From: Apis mellifera
Taxonomy: Eukaryota > Arthropoda > Insecta > Hymenoptera > Apidae
Direction: 5' to 3'
Length of the DNA: 64,000 nt
Assembly (NCBI RefSeq): GCF_003254395.2
Contig: NC_037650.1
Coordinates: 4,337,001-4,401,000 of the forward strand
The notes under the pieces are model-generated. The model saw nothing but the letters and a program-made list of their open reading frames with translations. It was not told the origin of the DNA and made no database searches. The position numbers and the translations under genes were made by a program. Below are positions 25,001 to 36,500 of the stretch, piece by piece (positions within the stretch are counted from its first letter, which is position 1; every line of letters begins with the position of its first letter).

Positions 25001-25686
25001 TTCACCGGTCCGGTTAAAGCTAAAATAAACGCGTACGCCATTAAGGCTTGCTTTCCTCGTCTTGAGAACAATTGTGGCAATAATAGAAATACAATGCAAC
25101 TGAAATATCGTTGAAACAATTAATCGATGTTACATATTTAGAAAATTAGGCATAGGCGTACCGAACTCGAAGAGAGAATGCGAGGCCAAGGGTGAGAATC
25201 GTTCCTATTATGGTACAAAGGAATGTTGCGGACGATAGTTTAAAATGCAATTGAAAAACGAAAAATATGAAAAAGATATACGTTAAGAATATTCCGCCAA
25301 AAAATCCGACGAAACTTTTGAAAATATAATTTTCCAATGTACCATCGGTACGAATCGCCATTATTTTTTTATACGTCCAAGAATCTTCTCGGAGAAGATA
25401 AGTAAGGATCTTTTTACCCAGAAGTTTAAACTTCCTTCTAATCCTGTTTCGATTTTTCAAAAATAATTATAGATAGATAGATAATGAAATAAATAAAAAT
25501 TAATAATGAAATAAAAATTATTATATAAGGGTCGAACCATAATTTTCTTCGGCGAATTCTCTGTTTTATTGTAAATCGATGCTCGCCACTTTTCCAAATA
25601 TCGATCGATGTCAATTTTTCATCTTCGTAAGCTTTCCTTATTTTTTCTAAGTGATTAGCATGCAGTATCAATTGGAAAAATGCCAT
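19402..25686 (-). CDS. DC-STAMP domain/RING protein with long tail (sneaky/DCST/SPE-42 type)
   Basis: Multipass membrane protein family needed in sperm for fertilisation (Drosophila sneaky, nematode SPE-42/49, vertebrate DCST1/2). Exons: 25538-25686, 25162-25443, 24949-25099, 24693-24852, 24335-24598, 24059-24272, 23676-23991, 23307-23614, 22897-23223, 22316-22818, 22136-22230, 21674-21994, 21254-21564, 20547-21188, 19962-20472, 19584-19835 and 19402-19527; phases fit throughout, 1643 aa. Residues 1-723 are the usual family length, with about six hydrophobic segments, the hallmark ALTGPVKNTLHNMGILSES, PLNPREQRR, and a C-terminal RING-like zinc site (CLLCG...CPTPGC...CTQCF...CTICRMP). Residues 724-1643 are an added tail: Glu/Pro repeats (EEPPVEEPPV), basic/acidic linkers, and small Cys clusters (YECECCPRNC, final SACSCAT). 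Donors at exons 1 and 11-12 are weak; exon 12 also reads to a TGA at 21668, a possible shorter isoform. Confidence 0.85.
22012..22054. repeat. (GA)n microsatellite
   Basis: A 43-base GA run in the intron between exons 11 and 12 of the DC-STAMP gene. A similar but interrupted GA run lies near 24607-24632 in another intron of the same gene. Confidence 0.95.
22316..22760 (-). repeat. Glu/Pro coding repeat in DC-STAMP tail
   Basis: Exon 10 encodes EEEEIPEEE- and PPVEEPPVEE-type repeats built from 15- and 18-bp units. It follows directly after the RING exon and begins the non-canonical tail. Confidence 0.85.
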
Positions 25687-26224
25687 AATGGAATTGTAAT
25701 TTGATAAATCACTTTGTAATTGAAATTATTTTTTCGACAATGTCAATTAAATTTATGGTTAACGATTAATATTTATCGTTTATGAAAGTATAATTTTATT
25801 TCTTTCCCTTTTTTTATTCGATCTAATAAAATATACACTATATATATAAATCTTATTGTTATCTTCAATTTTACTGATCAACATTCGTTTTAGATTATTG
25901 TATTTTCTATCATATTTATCTATCCATATATATAACGACTAAATCTTAATTAAATGTCTAAAAAAAATTTATTATGTCGTGCCCTCTATGTTTCAGTCGC
26001 GATAAAATTAAGAATCGTACGCAATCTGGCCATTATAGAAATTATCCTTTACCCTTAGTATTTGTTAATTTTTAATTTTTCATTACGATTAAATCGAGAA
26101 AAATTTTTCCAATCATTATTTACTCGTGTTTTAAAAAAAAAGAAACTGTACACGAAAATATTTTTTAAAATTTAATTATATCGAGAAAACGGTTTCTCTA
26201 TATTGTAAAAAACACCGAATATTG
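25687..26224. other. Intergenic spacer, DC-STAMP gene and locus B divergent
   Basis: AT-rich DNA upstream of the DC-STAMP start codon (minus) and of the locus B promoter island (plus). No TATA box or conserved element is recognised. Confidence 0.5.
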
Positions 26225-26440
26225 TTTATGGCCGTATCGGGATTTCGTGGTTTCGACAAAATTTGGAATAACGTGCGTATTCCAATTAATAACACGTAAA
26301 TTAAAGTGGAAAGGGAAACCAAACGCGCCGCGCGCCGCGCGCCGTAGTGTTGTCATTCGGTTATCGAACTTTGTCGAGGCAAGACGTATCACCTTTATTA
26401 TGGCGCGTAACCTCAATTGCGCGCTTTTTAATGTTTTTAT
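26225..26440 (+). promoter_or_regulatory. Putative promoter of noncoding locus B
   Basis: A CpG-rich island with repeated GCGCGCCG (about 26326-26345) in AT-rich DNA. It lies about 1.1-1.3 kb upstream of the first conserved exon of locus B, the same relative place as the locus A promoter island. Its sequence is not obviously homologous to that island. A possible early exon follows at 26743-26820 (TTTTACAG acceptor, GTAACA donor). Confidence 0.45.
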
Positions 26441-27507
26441 CGATACTCTATTACGGTTTATACACTTCTATTAATTTTTTTTCGCCAATACGCTTTTATC
26501 TAATTATTTTCACATTGTTGAAATTTTTTACATTAAATATTATCAAAAATCTCTTTGTTTTTTTCTTCCTATTTTCGTTTATTTATCGTTGAGGTTATTT
26601 TTAACTCGTGTTAAAAGATCCCGAAATAGAATTTGAGTTCAATTTTTATTATATTTCGATGTAATTGATTTTAATTTGATATCGATCATATATTATATTT
26701 ATTATATTTATTTTAATCGAATCTTATCTTTGATTTTTACAGATTATTCGTTGAATGCAGGAATTAATTTGGAAAAACAGAGATTCGTGATGATTCAATT
26801 TATTTTTTCACGCGAATATGGTAACACTTTTTTATTTAATATTATTTAACAATAATTCATAATACGATATATCAAAAGAAACAATAATTCTATGTAATTT
26901 ATTGAAATACTGAGATGAAAAAATTAAAAAGTTATCCGTATAATTTCTAAATTTTTTTGAATTCAGATTCTAAATTTTTATTTTATTGTATTTTAATAGA
27001 AATTCTTTATTATAATAATTTTTATTATTTTCAAGTGATTTTTAATTGATTATTAAGATATATGTTTTGAATATCAAATATAATTTTTATATTACATTTT
27101 GTTTATTTTATTTTTAATTTCAGTAAATTGTTAACTATCGCATAAGCAAATTTTTTCAAATATTTATAAATCATGATAAAGTTTAATTGTGATAACGAAC
27201 ATTTACAATATTATTCTTGAAAATTTATTGCATTACATTAAATAATAAATATTTGGCAATGTAGATAAATATATTTCAATTCACAAATAATATTTTAAAT
27301 ACATACAATTCATTTTTTTAAGTAGTAATTATAACATTCTTTTATCGATAGAAAATAAACAATAATTGAAACAATTTTAAGGAAACAACAATATTTTTTC
27401 CAATTAATAATTCAAGGAAAAAGAAAATATAAAAAAAAGAAACATGAAAATATTTTATTTCTTTTTCGTATTCCATCTCTCCCCGGCAAATGATCTTTAA
27501 ATTTCAG

Positions 27508-27791
27508 AGAATATTTGTGATCGCGCGCAATGCGATCGTTAGAGTCAGTGTTTATTGCGTAATAGTATTTTTAATATTTTTCAGAGCACAACAGCTCTAA
27601 CATTAAATTTTATTATAACAATTATACGCGAAAGTAGAGCCAATGTTTGTTCGCCGATTATGTAACATGAACGGACGCGATAATAGCTTTTTATTTTTTT
27701 ATTTTTATTTTTCTTCTTGCAAATATTCGTTTTCGGTAACAAGGTAGAGTCAGTGTCAACAGTATAAGGCGATCATCCATCACGCGAAGAG
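27508..27791 (+). ncRNA. Locus B conserved exon with AGAGTCAGTGTTT repeats
   Basis: Homologous to 2319-2560. It follows ATTTCAG and has the same GTGATCG-GCGCAATGCGATC start. The motif occurs at 27541-27553, as AGAGCCAATGTTT at 27636-27648 and as AGAGTCAGTGTC at 27746-27757. The donor is GAAGAG|GTAATC. Confidence 0.5.
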
Positions 27792-27943
27792 GTAATCATC
27801 TTTGCATAATTTTCCATACTTTCCACTTTATTTTATTCCTCGCTTTAATTAAAGACTCCTTATTAATTAAGGAGTAAAAGAAAGGAGTTAAAGATATTGA
27901 ATTATCGATATGGAAAATTTAAATTTTATTTTCATTCGCTTCG

Positions 27944-28186
27944 TTACAGATTTCTTCCAGCCTTGACATCCTCCCACGAGTTCCTCTTTGGCCCGAGGCA
28001 GCATTCGTCGCATCTAATGGTGAGTCGCATGCATTTATGTTCCTCTGGTCGCTCAATCATGTCGTAGGATGAAAGGTCCGAATCGACACGGGTGACTGGT
28101 TGTATACGTAGATTTTTGCACGAGCACAGTGAACACGGGTATTTGTTATACTCGTGAATAGTAACATATCTTTTTCTGTGTTTCAT
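27944..28186 (-). CDS. Possible small Cys-rich ORF antisense to locus B
   Basis: An 80-codon ATG-to-TAA frame with balanced amino-acid composition and seven cysteines (PCSLCSCKN near residue 17; RCDECCLGPKRNSWEDV near the end). It is clearly less AT-rich than its flanks. It is not recognised as a family. The CxxCxC spacing resembles the Cys motifs of the minus-strand repeat protein at 11-18.9 kb, but this could be chance. The same DNA holds a candidate plus-strand exon of locus B (27950-28019), which is an alternative explanation for the composition. Confidence 0.3.
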   Translation of the reverse strand: MKHRKRYVTIHEYNKYPCSLCSCKNLRIQPVTRVDSDLSSYDMIERPEEHKCMRLTIRCDECCLGPKRNSWEDVKAGRNL

Positions 28187-29491
28187 TTATTAGCTCAGGA
28201 TAGGATCTTCTTGCACGTCGTGTTTTTAGATATTAATAGATATTAATATATATATGTTACGATTAATTTTTTATTAATAGCAACAATAAAGCAATAACAT
28301 TTATTAAAAACAATGTTGATAATTAATTCGAATTATCATGAATTGGAATTATTGTATGTGTTTACCAAAGTTATTTATAAAATCGAAATATATTCAGTAT
28401 GGATATTTGCAACATTCATAAATAAGTGTACGTCTTTAAATAAAATGAGGAGATAATTTCGATTAAGTGTTTCATGTAGCAGAGAAATCGGATACCCTCC
28501 GACTTCGTTGCTGTAAAAATTAGAATTTATAAAACAATGATAATGATACGATACGTTTAATCTATGATTATAATTATAAATAAACGTGTTATATTAAATA
28601 TAATTTAGAGATATGAGAATATCAAAATTTAATCCGTTTCGTGAAAGATTTATTCAATTTCAATGTGCAAGAAGGACGCTTCGCGACAGGTAGATTTCAG
28701 ATTATCAAAGCAACAAGATTTTTTTTAACATTGCTTTAATAATTTCGAATAATTTGCATTGATGAAGAAATCGCCTGAGGGCTTTCCATTAATATTTGAC
28801 TTAGAGTTATTTGTTATTTCATATCAAATTCATTTCAATTTCTTTAATCTTTTGATATTAAATTTTCATTAATTTATCAAATAAAGTAGTATTATAAAAT
28901 TTGAATTATCAAAATTTCTGATAAAATAATAATATGCAAATGCAATTTTAATCCGTTAGATAAAAAAACTAATATATCTTTTTAGCTCAGGATTTTCAGA
29001 TTTAATCCTTTCCGTGCCTATTGCCAGGATCTCACTCACGTGCCCAGGTGCTACTTGGATGAGAGAAAGGCGATGGGCATGATGACCATAGATCATAAGC
29101 TAATGAACAATTTTCTCGGCGACTGACGATGCGTTAGTGTATCGTGCACGATGTATTTTCCACATTGTGTGTGTATGTGTGTGATTAGGCTGTGGAATTG
29201 CGTCGTTTCTACCAATCCAATCACATGAAACGATTAAAATATTCATAATTATTAATTAACATTCGCGCAATATTAAATAAAATAATATTATCTCCGCTAT
29301 TAAATTGCGGATTACAAACGATAATCTTATCGATTCTGCTATTAACTTATAATAGTAATACGAAATAATAATAATAATAATAACAATCACATAATCCATT
29401 AACCTAATTTCTTTGAAAAGATGTACGTATTCTTTCAATATTCACAATTATAAAATGGACACTTTTGTCTGTTACGCAATGGTCGCTAGCC

Positions 29492-29780
29492 ATCGTCAGT
29501 CGATTTCAGGAAAAAACGGTACGTAAAGTTAGAGTGTGAAAGATGTATGCTACAAGCTCGGGTGTCGGAGGCGTCCCGGGACGTTTTCCCCAGTGTAGGC
29601 TTTTGCGCCCGGGTGTTATGCGTGAGGATCGTGGAGAGAATGTGTTGGAATGCCTGTTTTGCCATACTTTTTAAATATAGGGCTAGGTAGGATAGGTAGT
29701 ATACCTCTGGTGTGCCTGTTAATCGTAAGTAGGTAGGGCCGGGCAGGTTGTCACAGTCTCTGGTCGGGTAGGCGCGTTTT
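29492..29780 (+). ncRNA. Locus B core conserved block
   Basis: Paralog of 4199-4520. It keeps GTCAGTCGATTTCAG, GTATGCTACAAGCTCGGGTG, GTCCCGGGAC, CCCGGGTGTTATG and GTAGGTAGGGCC, with indels that are not multiples of three. It is GC-richer than its surroundings. Confidence 0.6.
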
Positions 29781-30322
29781 CGCGTGACAATCTGTTTCAG
29801 GAAATTTAATTTGAAAAATAGAGGATGAAGCTGGAATATGCGAATAGAGCATGCCATTCGTATTTGGCTTTATTCGTCGATTTTTCGAATTTCCGCGGTC
29901 GCGGTCGTGAGAAGTGGTCTCGAAACGAACGTTACGCTCGAGATTCTGTGCATGTAACGGAGAACGATCGTCAGCGATCGTTGGTCGTTTCATGTGCATT
30001 TAGCTCTCGCGATTTAGTCCTTTTTTTTTTTTTTTTTTTTTTGATTTGCGATTAGTGAATCTCGAGCCTAGATTTTAAGTTTCAGCGGGCATCGCGCCCG
30101 AAGGAGGAAGACCGAAGAGGCCTCGACAAAGTGTCACGAAGAGGGGCTGCAACGAATGGTTCCTCATCTTTTGGATCTGTTTTTTGGGTCCAAAGGATGG
30201 GAAGTCATTGTTACTGTTTTGTCACTGTGCTCGTTTTAGTAATATGTAGTAATTGTTGTCTGGCCGATTTGCATGCCGGCCCATCATCCTGATATAATCA
30301 TCGTGGGCATCGCGATTTTTTT

Positions 30323-30638
30323 ATTAGTGTTGCGATTGATTAATAACGGGTTGAATTAGTGTTGCGTTGAAATGAGAATCGCGTTTGCATTAGTGTTGCG
30401 AATTATGAAATATTACGGTTTCTTTTTGTTATAAATTATTATACAGTTTCCTTTGTTGTAAAATATTTAATCATAAAAGTTATGTCTTTTGCGGTTAAAT
30501 TCATTATTTTTATTTATTTTATTTATATTTATTAAATGGTAACTTTCTTTGGTCAGAAATAATAATTTCGATTGAATTCGTTTTAAAAAGTAGTGTTGCG
30601 TTCATTTAAATAATCGCGTTTATTGAAGTAGTGTTGCG
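30323..30638 (+). repeat. Five dispersed copies of TAGTGTTGCG
   Basis: Copies at 30323-30334, 30355-30366 and 30389-30400 share the longer ATTAGTGTTGCG; copies at 30591-30600 and 30629-30638 have TAGTGTTGCG. CGCGATT or ATCGCGTTT sits just upstream of several copies. All lie within one candidate locus B exon (30086-30786). The sequence between copies is not conserved, so this is a recurring motif rather than a plain tandem repeat. Confidence 0.75.
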
Positions 30639-32301
30639 GATATTGAATGCCCTAAATTTCTTCCACTGAGATTGTGGAAATACTTTCGTTCCTGAATCAT
30701 CTTGAGTGGCTAGAAAAGCTATTCGGGTGACTACGAGTTCAAAAATGTGGAAATACCAGGTCGATTTACATTTGGCCCATTCATGAGTAAGTTACAATTT
30801 TAAAAAATTATAATTTTATTTTTTTATGTACTTGGAAATTGTTGTTTCTAAAAACAAAACGGATATTTTGATTTTAATTGATTTTTCATCTCAGTATTTA
30901 AAATAAATAGTTACAATTTTTTTTTTTTTTTTAATTTAAATTCAAATTCAAATTTTTACTTTTGAATTGAATTGAATTTTAAATTGAAATTGCTTTTTAA
31001 TTATCTTAAATTTTCATAATTTTTATATTAAAAAAATAATAGAATTTCAAGTCTAAATTTTGTTTAAACACTAATCCAATATAGAAGCTTGTTACAGATT
31101 TATTAACTTTTAGAAGGTATTTATTATATGGGTACATCTATTTTAAAAAGGTATATGTAAATATCATGATAAAGAAATGATATGTATAGTAGAAAAGAAG
31201 TAAAATATTTGTTAAAAATTAATCATACATATATTATAGAATTTGATTAATTCTTTTCTTTCTAATTTTGTTTCAGGAACCATTATTAGATTAATAGAAG
31301 ATTCATTTTTCATACAATATCCCTTTTCCTCTTTCCCTTATCAAATTTAAATTTTTTTACAGGTAGGACATAAGTATAAACAAATGAATTTATTTTAAGA
31401 AGAATGTGATTAATGGAAAAAGAATCCATACATAGAATATCCTTTTTTTTTTGTCAAATTTAGATTCTTTAGTTTAACATATTCTTATATGTGTAGATAG
31501 GGCTGAAAAATTTGTAATCTTTAATTGGTATACTATTTATAATATTGGTATAATATATATATATATTGGTATAATAATTTTGGTGTATATTTAAGCAGAG
31601 TGTATATAGTAATGTGTATAGTATCCTTTTTTATTATTATTATTATATAAATTTTTATTGGGCAAATTTTGTAAATATGTTATGTAACATGTTGTGTAAA
31701 TTGTTTTAAGTCTGTTTCAGAAATTTTTATAAAATTTTTCAGGAAAAAGGTATAAGTATTTCAAAGTACATCAAAAATATAATCAAGGTAATATATATTC
31801 ATTCTCTACAATATCCCCTTTCTTTATTCCCTTCATATTATAGATATTTATATAAATTTATGAAAACCAACAGTTTTAATAAGAAGAGACTAATAGATTA
31901 AGTTAAATTTATAATGGGGAGGGTAGTTATAAGTTAAATTAAGTTCCTAGTTATAAGTAAAATTAAGATAAAGAATATTTTTAAGATGCTTTGTAGTTTG
32001 GTGTGTGCATGTTTAAGCTGCATGTTTTGTAATGCATGTTAATTAAAAGTAGTTTACGTAGATAAAGTAGTATGCTTTGTGGGATGCTTTGGCTTATGCA
32101 ATTATTTTATGATTTAATTTAAATTTTATTTTCAGATTTAGCTTCTCGCGTCGCGTTTTTCTTAATAACTCCTTTTGTTATTTATTTTGCACAATGATCA
32201 AAGAATTGAACATTTTGCAAATGTATACCAAAAGGAGAATTCATTTGAAAATAAATAAATTTTTTTCGTAAAAGGAGGGTGGATGGGACGTGGATAGGGA
32301 T

Positions 32302-32340
32302 AGGTCTCCAATACGCAGCAACCTCCACGAGGTGAGACCT
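32302..32340 (+). other. Nested hairpin at 3' end of locus B
   Basis: AGGTCTC (32302-32308) pairs with GAGACCT (32334-32340). Inside it, ACCTC-CAC-GAGGT (32321-32333) forms a perfect short stem abutting the closing stem. It lies in a G-rich patch after the terminal candidate exon of locus B. Confidence 0.6.
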
Positions 32341-32351
32341 GGGCAATCATT

Positions 32352-32433
32352 ATTATTTGATATACAATTTATAATCATATCACTGTATAGTTGTATTATC
32401 CATTATATTATTATAAATTATGTATCAAATAAT
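32352..32433. repeat. 24-bp inverted repeat / long hairpin
   Basis: The left arm at 32352-32375 and right arm at 32410-32433 are reverse complements at 22 of 24 positions, with a 34-base loop. The size fits a pre-miRNA-like hairpin or a tiny MITE-like element, but the arms are very AT-rich and no target-site duplication was recognised. Confidence 0.7.
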
Positions 32434-32439
32434 ATGAGC

Positions 32440-33000
32440 TGATTGGCTGCGAACGTGTAATTTTAAATTAATAATATCTTCAATTTGTTTTTCTTCGAAT
32501 ATAAGTAGAAATTTTTATTTTATAATATTTGGATAGTTTAGAATATTTTTATAAAATATTTGAAACAAAATTTTTACAATTTATTTATATGCTACATTTT
32601 TAAATACGAATATTGAAAACAAACTTAAAGTTAAAGATATTTTTCAAAAACAATGAAAATATTATTAATGATTTTTATTTATCTACAATACCGATAACTT
32701 ATCGAAGGAGCTAATTAGTAATTGTTTATAACTAATAAAAATCATTATATAAATATTTTATTATTTTTTTTTTAATTTTAATTTCATTCGCTTTAAAATT
32801 TATTTATTTAATGATACGACTTTATAATAAAAGATAAATAAATTTAACATGTTTGCATATTTATAGAAATATAATAATTTACCGATATAAGATAAACAAA
32901 TCCGCATCTAGTTTCTCGATTTGTCTGCGAGATGGCGTTAAAGTCGAATATCGATCGTTGAAGAGAGATGGCAAAAGATAGTACACATGTGAAAAACAAG
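32440..33000. other. AT-rich spacer between locus B and myosin V
   Basis: No gene or conserved element was seen. The GC content rises at about 32,930, at the start of the myosin V 5' region. Confidence 0.6.
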
Positions 33001-33574
33001 GAAAGAAAAGGTTACTCAGCTCGAGAGCCGAAGGATAGTTGTCGTGCAAGGTGACGTAGAGGGGCGCCGAATCTAAACCCGATAACGAACCAGCTGGTGG
33101 CAGTGCCGTCGTGCGACGTTTACGTGGAAGTACGGCCTTCGCGAAAATTCATTTTCTATTGGTCCATTGTCGATGATTTGTACGGAAAAACTAAAAAACG
33201 ATAGGGGCAATATCGTAGAATTGGAAACTGTTAAAACAGTGTGCGCGAGTCTCGTTGTTGTATCGGTGATACGTCGATTTTCGTTAGGATTGCTGAACGA
33301 AACGAAAGGAAGAGAGGAGCAGAGAATAAGAAGGAAAAAATAAAAACAGAAACATGCCGTGACCGCACCTCAGGTGACATCAAAATGTATCTTACAGTCG
33401 AAGGAAAATCATTGTGCTTGTAGTGCGCGTATAACTTTTAATTGGACGACAAATGTCGTAGGTATTCTTATCTGTGCTAAGTGTGAGTGTGTGAGTGAAA
33501 TCGTGTGTGCCTGTGGGTGCTGCTTTTCTCGCTTGTACCTGACCTGACCCAGGTGAGCACCTGGACCAACAACG
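33000..33574 (+). promoter_or_regulatory. Myosin V promoter and 5' UTR region
   Basis: A GC- and CpG-richer segment ends at the myosin V ATG. It includes a CRE-like TGACGTA near 33052, an inverted CCAAT (ATTGGTCC) near 33159, and an E-box-like CAGCTG near 33091. The transcription start was not resolved. Confidence 0.5.
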
Positions 33575-36500
33575 ATGACTACGAGGGAATTATACGTGAA
33601 GGTACGAACCAGTTTAGACCATCGCAGGTATTTACTCCGATCCAGTTCTGCGATGGCAACTAGTTTAGTAACATTGCGACCAGTTTGCCTGTTGACATTT
33701 CGAATTGCCATTTCGTGAAATTTCATTTAAAAAGTTAGAAGTGAAGGGTTTCTTCCATCGAACATCGCAAGAAATATTATTTTACCTTGGATTTGTGTAT
33801 CGCAAATATCGTAAGTCAGATCTATCTATTCTTTTAAAAAAAATGAGAATTCGTTACGTCATTACGTTTGTCGAAATTAATAAACTTTAATCTCAAATGT
33901 AGTTTGCAGATGTTTTCATTACTAATGTATAATTTTGTATCATTGTGCAGAGTTCATCCTGATATTTGCATATTCTTTTTGAAATTCCGAGAGAAAGAAT
34001 TTGCTGTCGTCAAACAAAGAAACAGAGTTTCTTGGGTAAATACTTGGGTGTAGTAGAATACGTTTGTATAAACATATGTGAAATTCTTTCTTGAAGTTAT
34101 CAACGTTTTAAAAGAAGCAAATACTTTCATTCTTTTTTTTTTTTTTTTTCGATTCAAATTATTAGTATTGATTCTCGTTTTCGAATAAACAGCTGACACC
34201 AACAGTGAATTGGCCATGATTTTCGATTTGTTTATTACATTATTATATTTCTGTTTAAATTTATTATATGAATTTACGTACGCGTGAACGCAATATCGAT
34301 TTTTACGTTCAGAAAACTTTAAAGCACAATCGTTAAATTTTGAAACGAAGGAATGAGATTTATTTTTGAAAATTGAAGATAACTTTCTTTCTTTCTTTTT
34401 TTTTTTTTTTCCATCGCCGATGCACACAATGAATAGAAAATTAATTATTTGAGAAAATTATAGACAATATATCGCTCTCAATTAATTGAAGGATAGTACG
34501 CATCATTGATTCGAGCAAAAGGTGTCTTTCCCAAACTATGCTTATTAGCCACTTTCACGGAAGATATTCATTTCTTTGGATTTTTACACAAGTGTCTTCA
34601 AGTCTTTGACTATACTTTCTTTATGTTTACAAGAAGAGGTGAAAATCCTCTGCTATTTAAATCACATGTCAGTTGTAATTCTGACTCATAACGGAAAGCA
34701 ATCAGAGAATACAGGGGACGAACATGTTTAAAATCTAAACGAACATCTTTTCAAAACAAAAATCAATAATTGCCGTGCGGATGGTTGGAGGCTCAAGACC
34801 TAAATTTCACTTTAAAACCAGGTGCTGCGATCACAAGTAGGTTGACGGCCACGATAACAATTATTGTGTATAAATGAAGTGTTTCTTGACAATGACACTT
34901 ATTGCGTCGAAAGCATTCGATATCTCTAAACATGAAATACCGAAGTCTCTAACGTTGATCTATTAAAATCACTGATATCCTCCGATATCGAATCATTGGA
35001 AACAACATTTTTCACCAAGTTGATACGTAATTTCGTAATTAATAAACCTTCCAAATACAACATCTGAAAACGGAATTATATAAAAAAGAAAAAACGAATG
35101 AAGATTAAGACGCGACGCTTCAACTTAACAATATTCTTCGAAAAATGTTACATCTGTACTGTGAGAACGATTGAAAATGCACGAATGTAAAAGGAATATA
35201 CGCTCGTTGTCGACGAGAAGGAGAGTTTAATCCAACTCGAACCTGCCCCTTTAAGGTCGTACCGTGGCTCTCTCCATCTTGGCTGATTTATTGCCTTGGT
35301 CAAGTGAACTATACGAGGGTTTGTCCGAGGTCGTATAACAATTTTTGTCGTTTCTCAAACGATATTGCTTCTTTAACGACACTATTTACTAAAAGTAGAA
35401 TAAACGTGGAATAAAATATACCCGTAATGGTTAACGGGTATTATTACATCTGTTGTATAGTTATTTGTAAAAGTCAGGGACAAACAGCCATTGCAATCGC
35501 CTGTATTGATTTAGAAATCATCCTTCGCGAATTTTATGGGAATCGAGAAATGCAAAAATCGTGCATTGCTTTTTCTCAACGATGATCTCGCAATGATAAT
35601 TCTTTTCGATAATCGGTGTTATATAACACAATAAAAAAAACATTTTACGAACCAGTTTCGAAACGTGTATATAGAAGTCCGTGCATATACGTGACAGGCG
35701 AGCCCGAATAATAAAAATAAACCTGTCGTCGTCCAGATATTATTCTAGCCGGTTTCGAGCTTCACAAGGAAATAACGAAATTACAATTATGCAACACGAT
35801 TGAAACACGAATCGTAGCCCCCTCCGATCGCACCTTCACATTTAAGAGGCCTAACCCTATTCGAAAACTGTTGCTCGCACGATCAGTTCGAAGAACGTGA
35901 TCGCCAGACTTCGCTTGCGAGCAAGCTGTTCCCTTTCTCCCGGGACACAGAAAAGCAAACGCGTCTTGGAATAGGTCGTTCTCCTCGCTTCTTCTCGTCT
36001 GCCACGAGGAAACGGCGGAGGTTACTTGTCGTAAATTCCATTTAGCGTTGGAGATTTTATCCCGACGAAAGGTCAAGGAGGATTTCTTTCGAGATTCGTC
36101 ATCGTTTTCGTCGACGACGGCCGGCCAGAGTTATTTTATTCCGGATGTTACGTTTTTCTACGAGGGAATATCTTTTTTTCCACGCGCGTTTTCTCCATTC
36201 TTCAAAAAAAATGACGTTGCCGTTTCGATTTTAATGAAGTTTAATCTGCAGGACGAGCTCGACACAATAATTTAATAATCGCGGTTGGTTCAAACGCGAT
36301 GTCACGATTGTCCTTTGTGCAGTCTCCGTGAAAAGGGAAAAGAGAAAAAAGGAGGAAAGGAAAGGAAGATTCCTCGTGGCAATCTCCCACGAAGGCATCT
36401 CGCGATCTTACTCAATGAGGATGAAAGTATGCATAAGCTCTCGTGTTCTCACGCTTGTAAACTTAGCTCGCCGGAAACCTCCATTCATCTATGGATTTAA

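Larger units (their letters stand above)
26440..32345 (+). ncRNA. Putative spliced long noncoding RNA, locus B (paralog of A)
   Basis: Candidate exons: 26743-26820, 27508-27791, 27950-28019, a conserved block at about 29492-29800, 30086-30786 (TTTCAG acceptor, GTAAGT donor), short units at 31280-31760, and a terminal piece from about 32135. From the AGAGTCAGTGTTT exon, the order and distances of landmarks in A and B are: hairpin +0.80/+0.94 kb, TTTAGCTYAGG element +1.26/+1.44 kb, core block +1.84/+1.95 kb, terminal piece +4.68/+4.59 kb. This collinearity over about 4.7 kb indicates an old segmental duplication of a whole noncoding locus in the same orientation, 25 kb apart. No long ORF is conserved. 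The start, the end and several exon borders are uncertain. Confidence 0.5.

Noticed and set aside
11061..25686. A single fused gene covering DC-STAMP and the repeat protein
   Set aside because: The phase-consistent model ends at TAA 19402-19404 with a sensible Cys-rich end, and a good ATG follows at 18926. A fusion is not excluded but is less simple.
30323..30638. Locus B as a roX-type dosage compensation RNA
   Set aside because: The motif has one mismatch to the roX box, bees are haplodiploid without sex chromosomes, and roX RNAs are known only from Drosophila.
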